Notes: generated by a model from the letters alone, not told the origin. 64,000 nucleotides of DNA from Balamuthia mandrillaris (GCA_031835245.1 JAVKOQ010000118.1:99401-163400), one strand, 5' to 3'. Numbered from the stretch's first letter, positions 1-10,294 are shown. Program-made: numbers and translations.

Positions 1-8
1 CTGCTTTC

Positions 9-161
9 TTAGCCTCCCTGAGAAAACAAAAGCTCGATGGCAGCTGCCACATCATTTCCCTAGTAAGCGATTGCTGGTGAGCTTGTGTGAAGAGAGAAGA
101 GAAGAGAACGATGAAGAGAAGAGAAAAATGGAGAGAAGAGAACGATGAAGAGAAGAGAGAG

Positions 162-210
<49 letters not shown>

Positions 211-1001
211 GAATGCTAACGGTTTGTTCAAGGGCGTAGGAGGCTTGTTCTTGAGAAAAGCCCATATCTTTCAGTTGCTGCAGAGCATCGCTGGAAGCTT
301 CAGTTGCTCCAACTGTGGAATCTCCTATTGCTGTGTTGATACCTAGTCCTTCTCCACCGCCACCACCAGCTCCTTCTATTTGTTTGCTGATCCATTCGAT
401 GGAAGCATTGAGATCATTCTTGCATTCATCCAGCGCCAGCTCGCAGAGGTATTCAGGAAATCCCATCGCTGTAAGTGTCTCTATTTGTGTCTTTCTTGCC
501 GCCTCTTTCATACGCTTCGCCACAACTTTTTTTGATTCAACATCAACACATTTTAACGTTGAAAAAAAAATCAAAAAAGGCCTAACCTGGATCGGCTTTG
601 GCTGGCTTGAAATGAAAGTCGCCGTTGCCCATGGACCCCTTCCACGTTCCAAACACGCCACCAGCTTCGCTCTCTCGAAAGCCCTCAAAGTTCATGGTTG
701 CCTCCCCGCCCTCCATGGCGGTGCGGGAGAAGGAGGCCTTGTAGGGAGGAGTGGGCTGGTAGACGCCGCTCAAACGGAAGAAGCCAAAGTCGTCTTGACC
801 TGTTCCTTCCACTGTGTTGTCCGACTTGAACTGCAACTGCATCTGCACCTCCTTCCGTCTGCCCTCTGAGGTGAAGTACCCCAACCAATCTCCAGATTCG
901 AACCTCTTTCTAGCTAAATGATGAGCACCAGCACTGGATGAGACAAACGATGCACAAATCACAAAACGAAGATCCTATAGGAGAGGTTGGAACTTACCCA
1001 T
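9..1001 (-). CDS. Two-UBA-domain protein with N-terminal beta-rich domain
   Basis: Likely a ubiquitin-binding adaptor; exact role unknown. The start ATG is at 1001-999, and the first exon holds only ATGG before a GTAAGT donor. The spliced protein begins MARKRFESGDWLGYF. Residues about 1-105 form a Gly/Trp/Phe-rich domain that looks beta-stranded (GTGQDDFGFFRLSG, GVFGTWKG). After an intron near 590-480 comes a first UBA-like segment beginning MGFPEYLCELALDEC, then a Gly-rich linker, then a second UBA starting LKDMGFSQEQASYALEQ. That second UBA is split by an intron carrying a GA/CT microsatellite (167-207), and its last helix is GNDVAAAIELLFSQGG, followed by TAA at 11-9. The MGF signature and the helix spacing support UBA folds. 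I do not recognise the N-terminal domain as a named family. About 200 residues. It is divergent from the Sir2 gene. Confidence 0.72.
167..207. repeat. (GA)n microsatellite in intron
   Basis: About 20 GA units lie in the last intron of the minus-strand UBA gene, so the sense transcript reads (CT)n upstream of the acceptor. Just before it, a 24-bp unit (AGAGAACGATGAAGAGAAG core) occurs twice, near 101-126 and 133-157. Confidence 0.9.
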
Positions 1002-1372
1002 TGCAAAGTGGTTGCGTTTTGTTGTGTGTCTGTTCTTTGTTTCCTTGTGTTTACACCTCGCGACGACCTGGTGATTACTACTCTCACGTCCTCTCTCCTA
1101 TCCGCTTTCCTTCCGCGAAGTTGCCGCCAAAGGGCGAAGGAAGGAAAGCAAAGAAGAAGGCCGTTGTCAAGGATTTCTATTTCTGAAGAAAGCTCCTATT
1201 TGTGGAGGTGATGCTTGTCACGCGCTGTGGTGGCGAAAGGGTGCTTTTTAGTTTATTTTTAACCCTCTCGGCTATTCATTGATCCCCTTTCTTCGGTGAA
1301 CCCTCCCCTCCCAACTTATGTAAACAACAAAAGCATCGATAACTAGTACTACTTCATCACTGAGTGAACCAA
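1002..1372. promoter_or_regulatory. Divergent intergenic region between UBA gene and sirtuin gene
   Basis: This 371-bp gap separates two start codons on opposite strands, so it must hold both promoters and both 5' leaders. I see no TATA box at a convincing place and no other recognisable element. The assignment as a bidirectional promoter is inferred only from the head-to-head arrangement. Confidence 0.4.
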
Positions 1373-1775
1373 ATGGCAAGCTTCACTAACCTACCTGAGG
1401 ACTTTGACGCCAAGTGCCAGCGTGCTGCGGAAGCCATCCGCTCCGCCGACATCAGTGCGACCTCTCTTTTCCTGTGCCCTTAGGGTATTCAGCCATCACA
1501 ACTATTTAACCATATTCACTTTTAGTGTTGGTGCTCACTGGAGCAGGAATGTCTGCTGATTCTGGCTTGCCAGTGGTACGCCGATTACTGTCTCTCTTCT
1601 CCTTTTTGTCTACATCCATAACCCGCTCTTTCTTTGCAGTACAGAGATATTGCTAATGTGGAAGCCTACAACAAGCAACGTTTAACTTATGCTGATCTAT
1701 GTAACCCTTGCTGGTCTGGCGTCTTCTTGCTTCTCTGTCTCTATTCTATTCTCCCTCCTTACAGCTCTCTGATCC

Positions 1776-1829
<54 letters not shown>

Positions 1830-3303
1830 TCTCCCTCGCTGCTCATCTCTTTTTGGTTGGTGCAAAAGGTTGAAGGACGATCCCGAACTGTTTTTTGGAT
1901 TTTGGGGCAAGTGCTTCAACGATTACAGGGATACAGAACCACATGAAGGCTATCACCTGCTGTACCAATGGAAGGAGAAGTACTTCTCGGAGGCAGCAAA
2001 ACCGCAGTTGACTCAGGCTTTAAGACAATTGCAAGAGAACGTCATTGAAAGAGAAGGCCACAACTTGATCATCTATCCTCGCTTGCAAAACGTTTTGCGA
2101 AAGAGAAAGCTACAACAGAGCAAAAGGGAAGACAATGGCCAGAAGCAAAAGGAAATTATAGAAGAGAAAAATGAAGTAGAGGCGGAAAAGGAGAAGGAGA
2201 AAGTCAACGAGGAGAACAGGAACGCTAACCTGAAAGAGAATGTAGAAACCGAGGAAGACGCTTTGGTGAAAAGTTTGAAAAAGCTGAACATAGGTCTTCG
2301 CACCAGCGAGCTTGCTGAGGAATTATCGCAAGACATCATGCCGCTTCCTGGTCCCTTTTATTTCTTCACTTCCAACGTGGATGCTCACGGCATGAAAGCT
2401 GGCTTTGCTTACCATGAGGTCATCCAAATTCATGGGTACCTTCTTCGCTTTCTTATTTTTATGTTCTGGTATATTTTTGGTTATGTTCTGATAATTCGTC
2501 TTTGCTCTTCAACCATCTTTAAAAACAACAATTTAAACAAAAAAAAAAACACGTACAGAAATACAGAGGTGTGGCAATGCAAGAATCAATGCACTAGAGA
2601 TTTATGGAAAGCTCCACCAGGCTACAAGATACATGTCGACGAGACTACAATGCGTGCATCGGCCACCGTCACACTATCACAGGACGGCGATGCTGATGTT
2701 GGTGAGATTTCTCCCTCCCGTCCTCATCACGAGGCAAGCTTTGCAAGCAATCATCCTCGCTGCAGGAATTGTGGTGCTCTGGCCCGACCTGGGTACTGCC
2801 TTGTTTCGCCTTGTGGTTATTGTTTCTCGTTACTTTTATCATTAATTAGTTTGCTTATACAGGGTATTGATGTTTGGGGACGGTAAATGGGTGGAGGATG
2901 ATCCTCAAACAGAATACTGGGACGCATGGTCTGAGGCCATCCGTACCTACCTCGACCAATACCCTGACGCCTCACTAGTCCTCCTCGAAATAGGGGCTGG
3001 AACAAATGTACATATTTCTCCTCTCTATGACCTCTGCTTTTGGTGATTTGGCTTATTCCTCTCTTTTTTTTCTTCTTCACTATTTGATAGGTACCAACAG
3101 TAAGATGGAGTAGTGAACAATGGGTGGCTTCGCTGCCACATGGCGCGTGCACTCTCATCCGTGTGAACATGGATCATATTGGCTCAGGGTTCTTGCCCGA
3201 AGAGCGTCTCGACCGGTTCATTGGCATCAAGGCAGGCGGACTGCAGACCATTCAGCGCATTCATCACTGGTTGGAGGGGGCTACAGCGTCCAGCAAGGGA
3301 TAG
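1373..3303 (+). CDS. Sir2-family NAD-dependent protein deacylase
   Basis: Sirtuins remove acyl groups from lysine using NAD+. The start ATG at 1373 gives MASFTNLPEDFDAKC. After the first intron comes the NAD-binding GAGMSADSGLPVYRD motif. The next conserved blocks are LKDDPELFFGFWGKC and TEPHEGYHLL, then FTSNVDAHGMKAGF, which is the TSNVDxH stretch of the family, and EVIQIHG with the catalytic His. A CxxxC (QCKNQC) and a CxxCG (CRNCG) pair would bind zinc, followed by ARPGVLMFGDGKW. The last exon ends at TAG 3301-3303. A Lys/Glu-rich insertion of about 75 residues (about 2095-2290) interrupts the Rossmann core before FTSNVD. An intron near 1711-1870 carries a long (CT)n tract and uses a weak donor (GTCTGG). 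The subclass resembles bacterial and protist Sir2-like proteins rather than a numbered animal sirtuin. Confidence 0.88.
1782..1825. repeat. (CT)n microsatellite in sirtuin intron
   Basis: Twenty-two or so CT units sit in the second half of an intron, on the sense strand, just upstream of the exon encoding LKDDPELFFGFW. Confidence 0.9.
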
Positions 3304-3364
3304 CAATGTTATTGGACAGTTTTTTGTAGGCTTTTGGTGCTGTTTGTGTTCCCAATTATTGGGC

Positions 3365-3410
3365 TTACGTCAGCAATACTAGGCCATTTACCTGTGGGCA
3401 AATGACGTCA
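3365..3410. promoter_or_regulatory. Two CRE/bZIP-like sites in the 3304-3695 intergenic region
   Basis: TTACGTCA at 3365-3372 and the perfect palindrome TGACGTCA at 3403-3410 are followed at once by CCAAT. They lie about 290 bp upstream of the ATPase start. The motif is the half-site pair bound by CREB/ATF-type bZIP proteins; use here is inferred. TTACGTCA recurs at 6623-6630 upstream of the next gene. I see no gene in the rest of 3304-3695. Confidence 0.4.
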
Positions 3411-3695
3411 TCCAATAAATTGCGATTTGGAGGTACACAAAAGACAAACTTTTGTTTTGCATGAACACCGCTCTTCGACCACGCTTCCGAACGTGCACTC
3501 CGTCACTCGGGCTCATTGGACCAGCTCCATTACTCCATCCAACACAACGAACAGGACTCTTGGGTTTAGCTTCACAAACAATCATGCACGGAGGCGGTGG
3601 AGGACGTACGCTCTCTATGCTTTCCCCCGTTTGCGAGTACGTGCATGTTAATCTATTTCATGTTAATCTTGTTCTCCTTCTCTTTCTTCTGAACA

Positions 3696-4317
3696 ATGGA
3701 AGGAGGTAGAGGAAGAAACTATCATGGCGGCGGAACAGGAGGGAGAGGTCGTGGCGGAGGGGGTGGAGGTGGAAGAGGGAGCTACTACAAAGAAAAGTAT
3801 GGCTCCAAGAACAAACGTGGTCGCCCCGTCTCCATGGAAGAGAGTGAATATGAACCCTCTCCTGCTTCTGCAAGTAGTCCTTCTGCTTCGGCTTCTGGCG
3901 GGCAGCGATCAAATGGTATGTTCGAGCCGCGCACTGGAAGAGAGATGAGGACTGATGTAAAAAGCAAAAAAAATAACAAAAGGAAATGATAGAGACTTGC
4001 AGAACGCACTGCGACGGATCGACGGTAGTGGTTATGCTGCCTATCGCAGCATTGAAGGCTCTTACGACTTTTCGTTTTTCACTCTATTTGTGGACCACAC
4101 TCAAGTTTGTTGCTCTTCACTCTCACTTTTACTCTTACTCTCACTCTCACTTTCACTTCGTTGGTACCAGACTGTAACTCACAATTGAAATAGTCAGATC
4201 CTTTCGCTCCACCTTCAAACTTTAGGGTTCGCGTCTCCCATCAACAAGCTAAGTTTCCTCTCGACCATTACTCCTCTCCTATCAGGTTCATTCCCTTCTG
4301 CTTCTTGTTCTTCAAGA

Positions 4318-4360
<43 letters not shown>

Positions 4361-4618
4361 TTACTTAAACAACTTTAGGGCAACAGCAACAGCGGATTGG
4401 TTGACTCGCTGTTTCTACAACTATGTGCGACAGCATAACCTGGATGTAAGAACGGAAGGTGCAGGATGGGGCAGCCCCAAAGGAGGGGAGGTAACCATCG
4501 ATAAGCCCAGCCAACACGTACTGCAACGTACCTCTGTCATCATTTCTGACTTTGGCATCGAGGCCAGGTTCAACGTCGCTCTCCCTGGTACTTATCATTA
4601 CAAATTCACAAAGGAGGG

Positions 4619-4656
<38 letters not shown>

Positions 4657-6493
4657 GGCATTTACTGACTCAAACAATAGCACGGGGAAGGTCGGTTTTA
4701 GGGGAATGGGCAGCTACCATACTCTGCGAAAAGGTGCCTTCCATCGTACGCAACACCCTGTTCTACGATAAGATGGATGCCAAGGCTCTGCAGGAACACG
4801 TGTTATGTGCGGAGGATCAAGATGCGCTGCGTAACATGTTGGACAAAGAAGGATTGATCTGCTTCGTTCGAAACGGAGCCATCTTGCCTCGAGCCTCTGG
4901 TGCTTCTGACCTTCCCATGTCTTCCCAGGTACTCGGTTGACAGGCATTAAGTTTTTGAGCAAGATAACTTCGTTTAAATAGTTGCTAACTTTTCTCTATT
5001 TCTCTTCTCTTCTGATTCCTTCTCTAGGATTCGCCAGTACCTTTCAAATCCCCACAAGCTCTTGAAAGAACGTTGACGCTCCCAAACGCAGGCAAAGTTA
5101 TAGGGATGGGCATTCCAAAGGGTATCACTCTCATTGTTGGCGGAGGCTTTCATGGGTATGCTTCATTCATTCCTTTCACTTCTCTTTCTTTGTTAACGCC
5201 ATACTTTTTTGGCCCCCAACAATATAGTAAAACAACTCTGTTGAATGCACTTGAAGTAGGAGTTTACAATCACGTTGTTGGGGATGGACGGGAACTAGTT
5301 GCAAGTGTGGAGAGCAGCGTCAAAATAAGGTCAGAAGATGGCAGAAACATAGAGAAGGTCGACATCTCTCCTTTCATCAACAATCTACCAGGTGGTAAAT
5401 CCACTGAGGCCTTTTGTAGCAAAGACGCCAGCGGAAGCACTTCTCAAGCTGCTAACATCATGGAAGCATTAGAGGTAAGGTTATCGTTCCTGTTTCCTAT
5501 ATTCTTTTGAGCGATAATTTATCCAAAGTATTAAGGTTGGAGCAAAAGTGTTGCTTGTGGATGAAGACAGTTCCGCCACCAACTTCATGATACGTGATCA
5601 CCGTATGCAAATGCTGGTCTCTAAAGAGAAAGAACCCATTACTCCTTTCATCTACAAGGTTTCCTCTTTCTCTCTACCTCTCCTCTCTCTGTCTTTGTTC
5701 TCATTCTTCTATCTCAAGATTCGATCGTTGTATGAAGACTATGGAGTATCAAGCGTATTAGTAATTGGCGGCTCAGGAGGTACCTTTTCAACCTTCCGTT
5801 CTTTTGCTTCATATACCTACTATAACATGCACCTGTTCGATTCCGCACAAAGATTACTTTGACGTGGCAGATAATGTTATTATGATGGAATCATATGTGC
5901 CAGTTGATGCCACAGCCAGAGCCAAAGAAATAGCAGCTACCGTTCGAACAAACAGAGAAGAAGAAGGAGGTGCAGTTTCTATCTTTTATGTCCCTATACC
6001 TAATCTTATCAAACAAAACAAAGGATTGCATTTTGGCAGTATAACCGCGCGAGCGCCCATTTTAAGCAGCATAGGAGAAGCATTGAAAGGAGGGCAAGAC
6101 AAAGTAAAAGTGGCCTCACTCTCCACCATCCTCTTTGGAGAGGTGGAGCTCGACCTCTCCGCCGTGGAACAAATCGTGGAAAAGAGCCAAACCAGAGCCA
6201 TCGCCGATGCTCTTCGCAACTTTTACTATCAACGTAGCTCAACACCAACATCTTCCTCTTCTTCGTCTGCTGCGTCATGGGCCACCCTGAAAGAATTGGT
6301 GGAGGGATTGGCGCGCGCATTTGACTCGGCGGATGGATTGGATGTTCTGGACATGAGGAGGCGGATGGGGAACTACAGTCGACCTAGAACCTTTGAAATA
6401 GCGGCGGCTCTCAACCGGCTGCGCACGCTGCAAGTGAGACAAGTTTCCGATGCGGAGATTATCGATGGCGACGACCAGAAGAAGAGAGAATGA
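3696..6493 (+). CDS. Predicted ATPase of the ABC class (PF09818-type)
   Basis: A soluble P-loop ATPase of the 'ABC class' family, common in bacteria and patchy in protists; its cellular role is unknown. The start ATG at 3696 gives a Gly/Arg-rich RGG-like N-terminus (MEGGRGRNYHGGG). Family blocks follow across many introns: LQNALRRIDGSGYAAY, a DHTQ exon joined to SDPFAPPSNFRVRV, then TADWLTRCFYNYV, ARGRSVLGEWAA and VGMG-type KGITLIVGGGFHG. The Walker A motif GGFHGKTTLLNALE is split by an intron between HG and KTT. A signature-like GSTSQAANIMEALE and Walker B KVLLVDEDSSATNFM follow. The C-terminal exon from about 5855 ends at TGA 6491-6493. Two introns hold microsatellites: (CT)n at 4320-4357 and (GA)n at 4621-4655. 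The latter is one of the few purine-rich on the sense strand. Confidence 0.85.
4320..4357. repeat. (CT)n microsatellite in ATPase intron
   Basis: Pure CT run on the sense strand in the intron before the exon encoding TADWLTRCFYNYV. A second run in the same gene, (GA)n at 4621-4655, has the opposite polarity. Confidence 0.9.
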
Positions 6494-6622
6494 AGGAGAG
6501 AGAGAAGCGAGATTCGAGATTTCCTTTATTTTTTTCCTGGTCGGCATAATTCATTTCTTATAAATGACTTTAAAAATCCTATTGGCTGGCTATTCCCCGA
6601 GTCGAGGGTTTCTTCATCCGCA

Positions 6623-6630
6623 TTACGTCA
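6623..6630. promoter_or_regulatory. CRE/bZIP-like site TTACGTCA
   Basis: Single TTACGTCA about 170 bp upstream of the four-helix membrane protein start, identical to the site at 3365-3372 upstream of the preceding gene. The rest of 6494-6799 holds an AT-rich stretch with T-runs near 6755-6781 and no gene that I can see. Confidence 0.3.
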
Positions 6631-6799
6631 TGCTGTTTCGCCAAATTGCCGTCCTCTTGCGCCAACAACCCACCTTTTTTGCTTCATCTACTCCAAACCC
6701 CAGCCCAACCGGAAGGAAGAAGAGAGAGAGCTTGATTGACCACACCTTTGTATATTTTTTTTTTTTGTAATATTTTTTTTTGTGTAGAGAGAGAAAAAA

Positions 6800-8103
6800 A
6801 TGGTGAATGTGAGTAAGCTGGAGTTGCAGGTAAAAAAGCAGAAGGACTTGTATGAGGCGGAGGAGGAGCAACAGAACCTCTTTCCACAACAGGAGGGGCA
6901 ATATAGCCACTCCTATGTGCACGTGCTGCCCTTGTGCGCCGTCTTCATCCTGGCCTTCGCCTTGGCGTTCTCCGTAATAGGACTGTTCTCTGCCAACCAA
7001 GGCTGGAGCATCGCTACCTTTGAGGACGTTCAACCCCCTTCCTCCTCCCCCTCCCCCTCCTCTGTCGATCCCTCCTACCCTGGCCACCATCACGGCCACC
7101 ATGGCCCTCGCCACGGCCACCACAGCTATCACCACTTGGGAGGACATCTTGGACGTTCCATTCTTCAAGTGGAGGAGCAAGAAACAACAGAGCAACAACA
7201 ACAAATGGAAGGGGAGGAGGACACACCTTTCTTGGAGGGATGGATCATAGAGGAGCCTCTTCCCCCGGTCGACCTCTTGCCCCCTCCTGAGGAGTTGCCT
7301 CCTGCCTCTGACCCCGAGCCCGAAGATGAGGAGGACTTTGCCCACTGTGGCGGCAACACCGCCGAAGAGAATGACGTCCCTTCAGAGGAGGATCAAACCA
7401 CCTTGCTCATCATTATCTCCCAAACGGTGCTTCCTGCCGCGCCTCCCAAGCCCCAATTCCCCCACCGCTGCGTGCTTGGCTGGAAGCAGGGTCACTGCCA
7501 CACCCTTCGTGGCCGCAAGACCCTCTACTACCACAAGGACCTCAAGTATGCTGGTATGGCTGCCCTCTCCTCCCAGCTCTCGGCCAGCATCATCATCACC
7601 GCTGCTTTGGTCCTTGCTCTGGCCAAGGTCTATCCCAACGGCTACAAGTGCAAGCTCACCCAACTTAGCGGCATTTTTGCCTTGATGGCCTGGTACCCAC
7701 CCCCCTCCTTTTCTTTTTCCTTTCTTCTTCCTTTCTTTTCTCAACTGCATCCATCCCACGCTTTTAACAAAACCCATTTAGTACTGTGTTGGTGTCTGGC
7801 TTCATCTTTTATGGCCACTTCATGAAGAGATACAACCTCAATAGAGAGGCCTACATCTGGGACAGCAACTACATGCCCACTGGACTTGCCGGTTCTGCTC
7901 TCTACCCCGACTTCAACTTCTTCCTCAGCGCTGCCAACGCCTTCCTGTGCTGTCTTGCTTTCATGCTGTTGACACTCTCGGAGAGGCTTCCTCTAGTGCT
8001 GACCATCCTGCGCAAGCCCCAACAGGAGGAGGAGGCTGAGGCTCACTCTTCTGTGGAATACGACCCATTGCTTCCCTTTAGCGGCGCTGATGAGTCTGAT
8101 TAA
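6800..8103 (+). CDS. Four-transmembrane protein with His-rich loop, function unknown
   Basis: Not a family I can name. The start ATG at 6800 is followed by a hydrophilic N-terminus (MVNVSKLELQVKKQKDLY). TM1 lies at about residues 45-70 (LPLCAVFILAFALAFSVIGL). A loop of about 180 residues follows, with Pro/Ser runs, a histidine cluster (HHHGHHGPRHGHHSYHH, residues about 94-115) and an acidic Pro-rich part. TM2 is SASIIITAALVLALAKVY, TM3 is in LSGIFALMACTVLVSGFIF, and TM4 is in FFLSAANAFLCCLAFMLLTL. A short acidic tail ends SGADESD. One intron (about 7693-7781) joins GCCTG to TACTG. The predicted length is 404 residues. The topology resembles tetraspan/claudin-like proteins, but the large first loop lacks a CCG motif. 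The His cluster could bind metal; that is inference. Confidence 0.7.
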
Positions 8104-8275
8104 ACCAATTGGTTTTTCTTTTCTCCAACAACGTGAAAGTAGGTTGCTGTGACAGCTCCCTTACTTCCTTGCACCCCAAATAACGTTGTTTGCACCAAGC
8201 CTAAACCCTTTGTATTTGTTTTTGCAATCTTTATCTATTTCAATTGTCGTTACACCAACACTTATTTGTCTCACC

Positions 8276-10294
8276 TTACCTCTTCCGAAGAGTACAACGC
8301 ACCCCATGTTTTGCTCGTAACGTGATAGCCATCTCTGGGATTACTGAGTTTGCTTTTTCATCGGGTGGCTGCAACTCGAAGCGAGCCACCAGCATTGCAA
8401 TAACCAGTTTAGCTTCCATCATGGCGAAAGAGGCGCCCAAGCACCGTCGTAGGCCTGCGCTGAAAGGTAGGTAAGCAAAGGGATGCAGCGGAGACTTATC
8501 GTCTGCCCATCTCTCTGGCACAAAGTTGTCTGGCTCTGGCCAATGAGCTTGGCTTCGGTGCAGAGACCATGGGCACACCAACACTTGAGTTCCTGATGGC
8601 AGATTGTAGCCACCAATTGTCACACCCTCCTTTGTTGAAACTACCCTGTTCAGCACTGGCGCACTGCGTATGCAACATGAGCGCCTGATGAACAAGATAT
8701 CATAAACGTACCTCGGGAACAGACGAAGAGCTTCTTTGATGACTTGGCCGAGATATTTTAGCTTGTCCAAACTTTCAAAAGAGAGGCTGTGATGTCCTGT
8801 GGCGTCCTGTTCGTGGGCCATTACATCCACCAACTCCTGGTGTACTTTTTCTTGGACATGAGGATGGGTCGCCAGAAGATGAGCGGTAAAGGAGAGGAGG
8901 GAGGAGGTGGTCTCGTGGCCACCCATTATGGTGGTTATCATCTCATCCTCCACTTCTTTGTCAGTGAAACCGTGCTCCTCTTGTGCGGTTATAAGGGCGT
9001 CCAACAGGTAACCACCGTTCTCGCTCTTTGATAGGCTGCGGTTCCCTCTTTCTCTCTGCCCAACAACCACTTTTCTATGCAGGCAAACTTTGGCAGGCGC
9101 ATCACAAGTTGGCCGCTCCTGCTTTTCAACCATCTTACTACTGTCGAACATTTGAAGCGCTGGCCCAAAGAATAAATGATGCGTTGGAGGGATGGGAACA
9201 GCAAGCCACCAAAGAAGGCGTGGAAGCGAAAGGTGCCTTTTCAGCAATTCCTTGTTAGCCACAATTCAAAGCTTTCTTATTGCTCGTTCGACATCTGACA
9301 GAACTGAGCATTGAGTTTAGCAGGCTAACTTTGGACAACATTGGTATCATGGCATTCGGCGAGCACTTTGGCGCTGTGAAGGAAGAGAAGGGGGAAGATG
9401 CCATCTTCGAGGAGGTAGCTGTAATACTGCGAGAAATGCAGCTTCGTTGCATCTTTTTGCAGGTCCCCTTCTGGAGATACTTTCCTTTCACCTGTCTTCC
9501 TTCCCAAAGACGCTTTCAAAAGGCAAACGACAAGATTCATCAGCTCGTACGACGTCGGTTAAAAAGGAGAAAAGAACAGAGCCTGAACCGCAACAGAGGG
9601 ATTGCAGCAAGAAGAGAAGATAGGAGAATAGAGAAGAGTGAAGCATAGAACGAGAGAAGCAGAGAACGGGAAGAGATAAAGGACTGAGGAGTGAAGAGAG
9701 ATACCTTCGCTCAACAGAAGCCCATCGCCCAGTAGAGGCCTCATTATCTCCGAAAACATGCCTTTCTTGAAGGTCTTAAAGTGCTTTGGCATGAAGATCT
9801 GCTTCACCAACTCAGGTTCGTTAACGACAACAAAAGGTTTCACGCCCAACCAAACCAAGAACATGCCTAGCCACGTCCAAAGCAAAGGAGAGCCAATACC
9901 ATCATTAGCTCTTCTCAATGGATTAGTTCAGAGAGCTTTGTTGTTGCTGCAAACCTCCATAAGCCTGTGCCACTTGGTGGAAGAGGCAGTGCATGAATGA
10001 AGGGCCGCCATGGGAGAACACTAGACCAACGTTACCCAACAGAGGAAGCGGCGGGGGCCCACCCAACAAAGCCTTACTGGCCCCTCTCTTCTTAGGCTTT
10101 AAAGAGCCGTGCCCCTCCTCCGCTACAGCTACTCGATAAAACTTGGCGTGCCTTTGTTTGATGAGCAGCTTGCATGGGTAAGTGGTTAGGCCTGTCCCAA
10201 CAAACAACAACGAGGCTGCTCCGTTACGCACCATCGACCAACTGCACAGCAATAGGCCGCCTATCATCATCACCCACCCCCACAGCAGTAACAT
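8276..10294 (-). CDS. Cytochrome P450, coding sequence interrupted by an internal inversion
   Basis: Haem-thiolate monooxygenase, microsomal by its N-terminal anchor (MLLLWGWVMMIGGLLLCSW, start at 10294). On the minus strand the gene reads through the proline-rich hinge (GGPPPLPLLGN), the exon with VVVNEPELVKQIF, and up to LLGDGLLLSE near 9705. The minus strand then resumes near 9036 with GGYLLDALITAQEE, the helix I motif GGHETTSS, the ExxR motif in KEALRLF, PERW, and the haem-binding FSAGLRRCLG, ending at 8276. The part between, helix C (GKLWQAHHKLAAPAF) to about helix G (IHQLVRRRLKRRKEQ), is present but lies on the plus strand, 9083-9584. As it stands the gene cannot give a whole P450. All pieces look otherwise intact, so the break is recent, allelic, or an assembly error. 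The family looks CYP4-like. Confidence 0.85.
9037..9044. repeat. Left 8-bp inverted repeat at inversion border (TGCGGTTC)
   Basis: Exact reverse complement of GAACCGCA at 9585-9592. It marks the junction where minus-strand P450 coding sequence (SKSENGGYLL side) changes to plus-strand P450 intron sequence. Confidence 0.75.
9585..9592. repeat. Right 8-bp inverted repeat at inversion border (GAACCGCA)
   Basis: Exact reverse complement of the left repeat. It marks the change from plus-strand P450 exon (RRKEQSLNR) to minus-strand P450 intron. Confidence 0.75.

Larger units (their letters stand above)
9037..9592 (+). other. Inverted 556-bp segment within the P450 gene
   Basis: This segment holds the missing middle of the P450 in the opposite orientation to both flanks. 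On the plus strand it shows a pyrimidine-rich tract and acceptor (CTATGCAG, ending 9082), then the exon GKLWQAHHKLAAPAFQPSY. A 39-nt intron (9233-9271) follows, then TLDNIGIMAFGEHFG and QVPFWRYFPF to RRLKRRKEQSLNR. Its two ends are TGCGGTTC (9037-9044) and GAACCGCA (9585-9592), exact inverted copies. At both joints the outside sequence fits the far end of the segment. The intron left behind on the minus strand (GTATCTCTC at about 9702) has lost its acceptor, which is at 9081-9082 on the other strand. The coding frame of NRxLSKSEN is continuous across the distal joint if the segment is read in the opposite sense. Confidence 0.85.
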
